Source of the DNA: AC-37 sp036389105 | GTDB taxonomy: Bacteria; Actinomycetota; Thermoleophilia; Solirubrobacterales; Thermoleophilaceae | Length of the DNA: 13,310 nt | Reading direction: 5' to 3' | Assembly (NCBI GenBank): GCA_036389105.1 | Contig: DASVQK010000025.1 | Span: forward strand, 1-13,310 | In this document: positions 9,396 through 13,310 of the stretch, piece after piece | Layout of the letters: every line of letters starts with the position of its first letter | Numbering within the stretch: position 1 is the first letter of the stretch | The notes under the pieces: model-generated | What the model was told of the DNA's origin: nothing | The model's database searches: none | The model's input: the letters and a program-made list of their open reading frames with translations, nothing else | Made by a program: the position numbers and the translations under genes

Positions 9396-10465
9396 CCCGC
9401 CTCCCTCGTCTCCTCGCCAAGGAGGCCCTGCGGCCTGAAGACCATGATCAGGATCAGGTAGCCGAACACCACCACGGTCGTCCATTCCTGGCCGATGCGG
9501 TTGTCCGATATCTGCTGGATGCAGCCGATGATGAGCCCGCCGAGCACGGCGCCGCGCAGGTTGCCGATGCCGCCCATCACGGCGGCGGTGAACGCGATCA
9601 GCCCGGCGCGGAAGCCCTGGAAGAACCAGACGTTGGTCTGGTAGAGCGCGTAGATCAGTCCGCCGGCCCCCGCCAGCAGGCCGCCGATCAGGAACGTGAG
9701 CGAGATCGTGGTGTCCACGTTGATGCCCATCAGCCGGGCCGCCTCGGGGTCCTGCGCCGTGGCGCGCATGGCCTTGCCCAGCCGGCTGCGGGCGATGAAG
9801 GTCGTCATCAGGAGCACGAGCGGGGCGGTGACGCCGACGGCCATGATGTCCTCGCGTCCGACGTGCAGCCCGAAGATCGTGAGGGAGTTGCCCGGCTCCT
9901 GCGCGTGGAGCAGGTCGGGGGCGCTCTGCTGGGAGCCGCCCAGCCACAGCTCCCCGACGTTCTGGAGGATGAACGAGAACCCCACCGCCGTGATCAGGGG
10001 CGCCAGCTTGGGCGCGTTCCTCAGCGGCCTGTAGGCCACGCGTTCGATCATCACGTTGAGCAGGCCGCAGGCGAGCATCGCCACGATCAGGGTCACCAGC
10101 AGGCCGCCCACCACGCCGAGCGTGCTGGTGGTCAGCGCCAGGCCGATCGTGCCGTAGAAGCCGTAGGAGACGAACGACCCGATCATGAACACGTCGCCGT
10201 GGGCGAAATTGATCAGCTCGATGATCCCGTAGACGAGCGTGTACCCGAGCGCCACGAGCGCCCAGATCGAGCCGTTCGAGACGCCCGCGATCAGGTTGTT
10301 GCCGATCCGGACGAGGTTGCCGTCCACGGCCAGGTCGTGGATCGCGTAGTAGACCGGCCCGGCCAGCAGGACGACGATCAGGCCGTACCGGCTGAGGAAC
10401 GACCGCACACGGTCGAGGGGCGTGGTCGCGCCTAGCGTCCGGGCGGGTACCGAAGCGGCTTCCAT
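9392..10465 (-). CDS. livH: Branched-chain amino acid-type ABC transporter permease LivH
   Basis: The 357-residue membrane protein shows the LivH hallmark ALGYTLVYGIIELINFAHGDVFMIG, then MIERVAYRPLRNAPKLAPLITAVG and the coupling loop MRATAQDPEAARLMGINVD. The FRAGLIAFTAAVMGGIGNLRGAVLGG block and RPQGLLGE end are also present. It is somewhat longer than a typical LivH of about 300 residues because of an N-terminal extension, including a first helix near residues 28-42. The ATG at 10463-10465 lies about 30 nt after a strong stem-loop and is preceded by only a weak AGG. Its stop overlaps the livM start. Confidence 0.96.
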   Translation of the reverse strand: MEAASVPARTLGATTPLDRVRSFLSRYGLIVVLLAGPVYYAIHDLAVDGNLVRIGNNLIAGVSNGSIWALVALGYTLVYGIIELINFAHGDVFMIGSFVSYGFYGTIGLALTTSTLGVVGGLLVTLIVAMLACGLLNVMIERVAYRPLRNAPKLAPLITAVGFSFILQNVGELWLGGSQQSAPDLLHAQEPGNSLTIFGLHVGREDIMAVGVTAPLVLLMTTFIARSRLGKAMRATAQDPEAARLMGINVDTTISLTFLIGGLLAGAGGLIYALYQTNVWFFQGFRAGLIAFTAAVMGGIGNLRGAVLGGLIIGCIQQISDNRIGQEWTTVVVFGYLILIMVFRPQGLLGEETREAG

Positions 10466-10494
10466 GTGCCTGCGGGGATTGAATCAGCGAAGCT

Positions 10495-10531
10495 GGGGCC
10501 GGCCCGCCGCTTCACGCGACGGACCGGCCCC
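10495..10531 (-). terminator. Strong stem-loop between livJ and livH (attenuator or mRNA-stabilising hairpin)
   Basis: In the 82-bp gap between the livJ stop and the livH start, 10495-10502 (GGGGCCGG) pairs exactly with 10524-10531. The stem continues inward through a C/A mismatch, then 10504-10506 with 10520-10522. A second C/A mismatch follows, then 10508-10510 with 10516-10518. The loop is 5 nt (10511-10515). No T-tract follows on the minus strand, so full termination is unlikely. The position after a binding-protein gene and before its permease genes is classic for a hairpin that protects the upstream message or lets only part of transcription continue. Confidence 0.7.
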
Positions 10532-10547
10532 GGGCTTCAGGTTGCGA

Positions 10548-11831
10548 TCAGCCGGCGCCGACCACCGACGGGTCGGACTTGACGACCTTGTCGAACGTCA
10601 GCTTGCCGCCGACGATCTTGTACAGGCCGTAGTCGGTGAGCGACGTGTCGCCGTCCTCGTCGATGCTGTACTTGCCCAGCACGCTGTCGCGATCCTTCGT
10701 GCTGAAGATCGCGTCGACGACCTTCTGCCGCGTCAGGTCACCCGACGCGGACGCCTTCTCGATCGAGTCGAGAAGGAGCGCCATCGCCTCGTAGCCGTAG
10801 ATGGCGTACGGGTCCGGGCTCGGCTCGTTGAACTTCTTCTTGAAGTCCGCGAAGAACTTCTTGCCCTCCGGGCCGAAGGTCTTCGGGTCGAGCGTGGCGA
10901 TCGAGCACTTGAACTTCGGCGCGAGCGCCTGCGGGATGCCCTTCGTCGGGTCCGCCGAGGCGTTCAGGCAGATGCCGTCGGCCCCGTACAGCTTGGCCTT
11001 CGGATCCGCCGCGGCGACGTCCTTCATCACCTGCACGCCGTTGGACTCGATCTCACCGGTCTGGATCACGCAGTCCGCCTTCACGTTGGACGCGAGCGAC
11101 CGGTAGTTGGACGCGTTCGGATCGTAGGCGTCGTTGCCCTCGATCGTCACGCCGCCGATCTTCGGCGCGACCAGCCCGATGTTGCGGGCCAGGCCGGCGC
11201 TGTACGTGGTCTTCGAGTTGAACACGTGCAGCGTCTTGCAGCCCTCGGCCTTGGCCGCCGTCACGAGCGCGGCCGACTGGATCGTGTCCTTCGGCACCAC
11301 CCGCGCGTACGTGCGCTTGCCGGTCGGGTAGTACTTGTCCGGCTCGCCCGGCTCGTGGCCCGGCGCGTCGCTCGTCAGGCCGACGTACGTGTTCGCCGGG
11401 CTGATCTGCGGGATCCCGTTCTGATTGAGGATCGGGATCGTGACCTTCGAGATGCCGGAGTTGTACTCCCCGATGTAGCCGATCGTGCTCGAGTCGGATC
11501 CGGCCTGGCGGGCGTTCTGCGCGCCCTTGCCCTCGTCGGCCTTGCCGCTCGAAGCCAGGGAGTCGTCAAGCGGCTTGTACGTGATCGAGTACTTGCCGAC
11601 CTTGCCGCCCTTCTGCTCCAGCGCGATCTTCGCGCCGTTCTCGATGGCCTTGGCCTGACCACCCGATGCTCCCTGCTCCGGGAGGCTCGAGTAGATCGTG
11701 AGCTTGGAGCCCGAGATCGTCTTAGTGGCCGCCTTGCTGCCTCCCCCGCCCTTGTCGTTGTCACCGCATGCGGTGACTCCAAGGGCGAGAGCGGCAACCG
11801 ACGCCGCCGTCACCAACCAACGTACTCGCAA
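10548..11831 (-). CDS. livJ: Branched-chain amino acid-type ABC transporter substrate-binding lipoprotein LivJ
   Basis: The 427-residue product starts with a lipoprotein signal (RVRW, a hydrophobic core, then lipobox VTAC with Cys22). A Gly/Ser/Lys linker follows, then a type I periplasmic-binding fold beginning LTIYSSLPEQGASGGQ. Later landmarks include ILNQNGIPQISPANTYVGLT and YGYEAMALLLDSIEKA near the C terminus. It should capture the transporter's substrate at the outer face of the membrane. Branched-chain amino acids are the family default, but the exact ligand cannot be read from sequence. The start is TTG at 11829-11831, chosen because AGGAGGGG sits 6 nt upstream and the basic n-region follows directly. 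The frame open further upstream would place the Shine-Dalgarno inside the gene. It is first in the liv operon and has its own promoter-like sequence. Confidence 0.94.
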   Translation of the reverse strand: MRVRWLVTAASVAALALGVTACGDNDKGGGGSKAATKTISGSKLTIYSSLPEQGASGGQAKAIENGAKIALEQKGGKVGKYSITYKPLDDSLASSGKADEGKGAQNARQAGSDSSTIGYIGEYNSGISKVTIPILNQNGIPQISPANTYVGLTSDAPGHEPGEPDKYYPTGKRTYARVVPKDTIQSAALVTAAKAEGCKTLHVFNSKTTYSAGLARNIGLVAPKIGGVTIEGNDAYDPNASNYRSLASNVKADCVIQTGEIESNGVQVMKDVAAADPKAKLYGADGICLNASADPTKGIPQALAPKFKCSIATLDPKTFGPEGKKFFADFKKKFNEPSPDPYAIYGYEAMALLLDSIEKASASGDLTRQKVVDAIFSTKDRDSVLGKYSIDEDGDTSLTDYGLYKIVGGKLTFDKVVKSDPSVVGAG

Positions 11832-11837
11832 AGTGTT

Positions 11838-11845
11838 CCCCTCCT
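11838..11845 (-). promoter_or_regulatory. Near-perfect Shine-Dalgarno for livJ
   Basis: AGGAGGGG on the minus strand with a 6-nt spacer to TTG 11831-11829. It decides the livJ start and is the strongest ribosome binding site seen in the window, fitting high expression of a binding protein despite the rare start codon. Confidence 0.8.
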
Positions 11846-11866
11846 CTGAGGTTCCGAGACGGCGGG

Positions 11867-11896
11867 ATCGTACTCCCACACGGCCGAGAGCGACAA
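11867..11896 (-). promoter_or_regulatory. Candidate housekeeping promoter for livJ
   Basis: On the minus strand TTGTCG (11896-11891) is followed after 18 bp by TACGAT (11872-11867). Each matches four of six bases of the -35 and -10 consensus. Transcription would start near 11860, giving a leader of roughly 28 nt before the livJ TTG. The 84-bp gap to the gene upstream, also on the minus strand, is the only sizeable non-coding space before the liv operon. The call is motif-based only. Confidence 0.4.
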
Positions 11897-11915
11897 CAGG
11901 GGTGCAAGCCGCTTG

Positions 11916-12875
11916 TCATGGCGGCCCGCGGCCGGCGGGCGCAGCCTCGGCCACGGCGTCGGGCCTGTGCGACTGAACCCACACCACCGCGGCCAGCACC
12001 ACGACCCCGCCGGCGATCTGAGGCGCGGCCAGCACCTCGCCGTGGAAGAGCCACGCGAAGCCCGCCGCCAGCGCCGGCTCCAGGGTCGCGACCACGGCCG
12101 CCCGGGGAGCGGAGATGAGCCTCAGGGCGGCGACCATCGCGACGAACGGGAGCAGCGTGCCCAAGATCACCACCCCGGCGGCCAGCAGCGCGTGGCCCGG
12201 CGAGGAGAGCTCGTGGAGCGGGAAGCTCCACCATGGCTGGGCCAGCGCCCAGAACAGGCTGGCGAAGCCGAACCCCCAGACCATCGTCGTGACGGGCTCG
12301 TGCCGGCGGCCGGCGCGCTCCGACCCCACCACGTAGATCGAGAAGGCCAGCGTGGAGCCGAACGCCGCCAGCAGCCCGAGCCCGTCGATCGAGCCGGCGT
12401 CGTAGGCGCGGACCACGAAGAAGCAGCCGACCACGGACAGGCCCACCGCGCCCCACAGCGCGGGCGCCAGCCGCCGGCCGTGGAACACCCGGAGCCAGAC
12501 CAGGATCGCCAGCGGGGCGAGATACTCGATCGTCAGAGCGGCGCCGATCTGGAGACGATCGATGGCGACGAAGTACGTCACGTGCACGAGCGCCAGGCCC
12601 GCGATGCCCAGGAACGCGAGCGCGGGGACCTCCGCGCGCCGGACCCGCAGCAGGTCGCGTCGCCGTATCGCCAGTGCGCCGGCCAACAGCACGAAGGACC
12701 CGGTGCTGCGCAGCTCCGCGAGCCTGAACGCGCTGACGCCGTCGTCCAGGAGCGACCGCGACAGGCTGGCGTTGAGCGCCCAGAGCGTGGCGGCGAGGGC
12801 CGCCAGCGCGTAGCCGCGGCGCGCGCGGGCCGCCTCCTCGGGCCGCCGCGCGGCCAGCGCGGCGCTCGCGCTCAC
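11916..12875 (-). CDS. EamA/DMT-family permease
   Basis: The 319-residue protein is a drug/metabolite transporter of the EamA type, with about ten membrane helices in two repeated halves. Characteristic pieces are ALAATLWALNASLSRSLL at the start of the first half, ALTIEYLAPLAILVWLRVF closing it, and VVATLEPALAAGFAWLFHGEVL near the end of the second. Members export amino acids, metabolites or drugs; the substrate here is unknown. The start is GTG (12873-12875), overlapping the stop of the upstream binding-protein gene as GTGA, so translation is probably coupled. No separate Shine-Dalgarno is seen. The soluble N-terminal 20 residues and the Ala/Pro/Gly-rich tail are unremarkable. Confidence 0.88.
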   Translation of the reverse strand: MSASAALAARRPEEAARARRGYALAALAATLWALNASLSRSLLDDGVSAFRLAELRSTGSFVLLAGALAIRRRDLLRVRRAEVPALAFLGIAGLALVHVTYFVAIDRLQIGAALTIEYLAPLAILVWLRVFHGRRLAPALWGAVGLSVVGCFFVVRAYDAGSIDGLGLLAAFGSTLAFSIYVVGSERAGRRHEPVTTMVWGFGFASLFWALAQPWWSFPLHELSSPGHALLAAGVVILGTLLPFVAMVAALRLISAPRAAVVATLEPALAAGFAWLFHGEVLAAPQIAGGVVVLAAVVWVQSHRPDAVAEAAPAGRGPP

Positions 12876-13310
12876 GGGGATTCCCGCGCCGGCCGGCCCG
12901 CGGCGGCGGCGGCGGCGGGCGCCGGGCCGCGCGGGCCCAGGTAGCGCAGCCGGCCGCCCTCGCGCCGGTAGGCGGCGAAGCGCACGGTGGCCACGTCGCC
13001 GCCCGCCAGCACGCGGTAGTCGCCGAGCGGCGAGCGGCGCAGGCGCGGCCGCAGCGCCTCGCGCGTCACGGCGCGCCGGTCGCCGGGATCGCCGCCCGCG
13101 CGCCCGATCGCGTCGAGCGTCAGGCGCATCGCCTCGTATCCGTACAGCGCCTCGACCGCCAGCGCGGCGCCGCGGCGCGAGCGCAGGCGCGCCAGCACGC
13201 GCCGCCCGCGGGACCCGTACGCCGCCGCGGCCGCTGCCGGGCGCAGCACGTTGACGGGCCGTCCGGCGGCGGCGCCGGACGGCGCGGCGGCCGCCAGCGC
13301 GCTGCTGCCG
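12872..13310 (-). CDS. LivJ-like substrate-binding protein, C-terminal part (runs off window)
   Basis: Only the last 146 or so codons are inside the window; the frame remains open to 13310, so the start lies beyond. Residues around LYGYEAMRLTLDAIGRAG, then RSPLGDYRVLAGGD and EGGRLRYLGPRG, align by eye with the C terminus of the LivJ in this window (YGYEAMALLLDSIEKA, SVLGKYSIDEDGD, VGGKLTF). This is a second type I periplasmic-binding protein of the branched-chain amino acid class. The sequence is extremely Arg/Ala-rich compared with the Lys/Asp-rich LivJ and ends in an Ala run coded by a CGG/GCC triplet repeat at 12901-12915. Its stop overlaps the DMT permease start by 4 bp. A GTG at 13247-13249 is in frame but lies too far inside the fold to be the real start. 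Confidence 0.8.
   Translation of the reverse strand, partial: GSSALAAAAPSGAAAGRPVNVLRPAAAAAAYGSRGRRVLARLRSRRGAALAVEALYGYEAMRLTLDAIGRAGGDPGDRRAVTREALRPRLRRSPLGDYRVLAGGDVATVRFAAYRREGGRLRYLGPRGPAPAAAAAAGRPARESP

Noticed and set aside
7983..9461. A 492-codon plus-strand frame antisense to livM.
   Set aside because: The composition is charged and repetitive, with no recognisable domain. livG and livM on the minus strand have complete motifs.
10466..10547. Riboswitch or leader peptide before livH.
   Set aside because: Only one hairpin is visible. There is no start codon with a peptide-like frame and no known aptamer pattern in 82 bp.
12901..12915. Five CGG triplets as a possible microsatellite or phase-variable repeat.
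   Set aside because: It is short, in frame and codes for part of an Ala run. Length changes would not shift the frame.

Overview
This is a high-GC bacterial chromosome segment. Gene order, dense 4-bp overlaps, GTG/TTG starts, a polymerase I with a decayed proofreading domain and the overall protein style suggest an actinobacterium, most likely Thermoleophilia/Solirubrobacterales. That placement is inference from pattern recognition, not from a database match. I see no rRNA, tRNA, CRISPR array, insertion sequence, phage gene or attachment site.

Layout. (1) Positions 1-3103, minus strand: polA (DNA polymerase I) overlaps by 4 bp (GTGA) a small YdcZ/DUF606 DMT-type membrane protein; a perfect GC-only inverted repeat lies just beyond the latter. 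(2) Positions 3104-3241: a 138-bp divergent intergenic region with a -10-like AT island. (3) Positions 3242-5617, plus strand: an ACT-domain malic enzyme followed 21 bp later by a TIGR01777-type SDR epimerase. (4) Positions 5624-11831, minus strand: a compact transport operon read right to left. It runs livJ (lipoprotein binding protein), a strong stem-loop, livH and livM (permeases), livG and livF (ATPases), a small two-helix membrane protein, and an exported PGRP/amidase_2 N-acetylmuramoyl-L-alanine amidase. Junctions are ATGA overlaps or gaps of 1-9 bp, except at the livJ/livH stem-loop and before the amidase. (5) Positions 11916-13310, minus strand: an EamA/DMT permease overlapped by 4 bp (GTGA) with the 3' end of a second LivJ-like binding protein that runs off the window.

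How the genes may work together. LivJ captures a branched-chain amino acid or similar substrate outside the membrane, LivH/LivM form the channel and LivG/LivF power import. The stem-loop after livJ is placed as expected for a processing or stabilising element that would give more binding protein than permease. The small membrane protein is translationally coupled to livF, and the wall amidase follows it, so both may be co-expressed with the transporter. The ACT-domain malic enzyme links four-carbon acids to pyruvate and may sense an amino acid.

Most of the window is ordinary core metabolism and transport. I found no clear novel defence or mobile system. The best leads are the livF-small membrane protein-amidase tail, the livJ/livH stem-loop, and the second binding protein coupled to a DMT permease.
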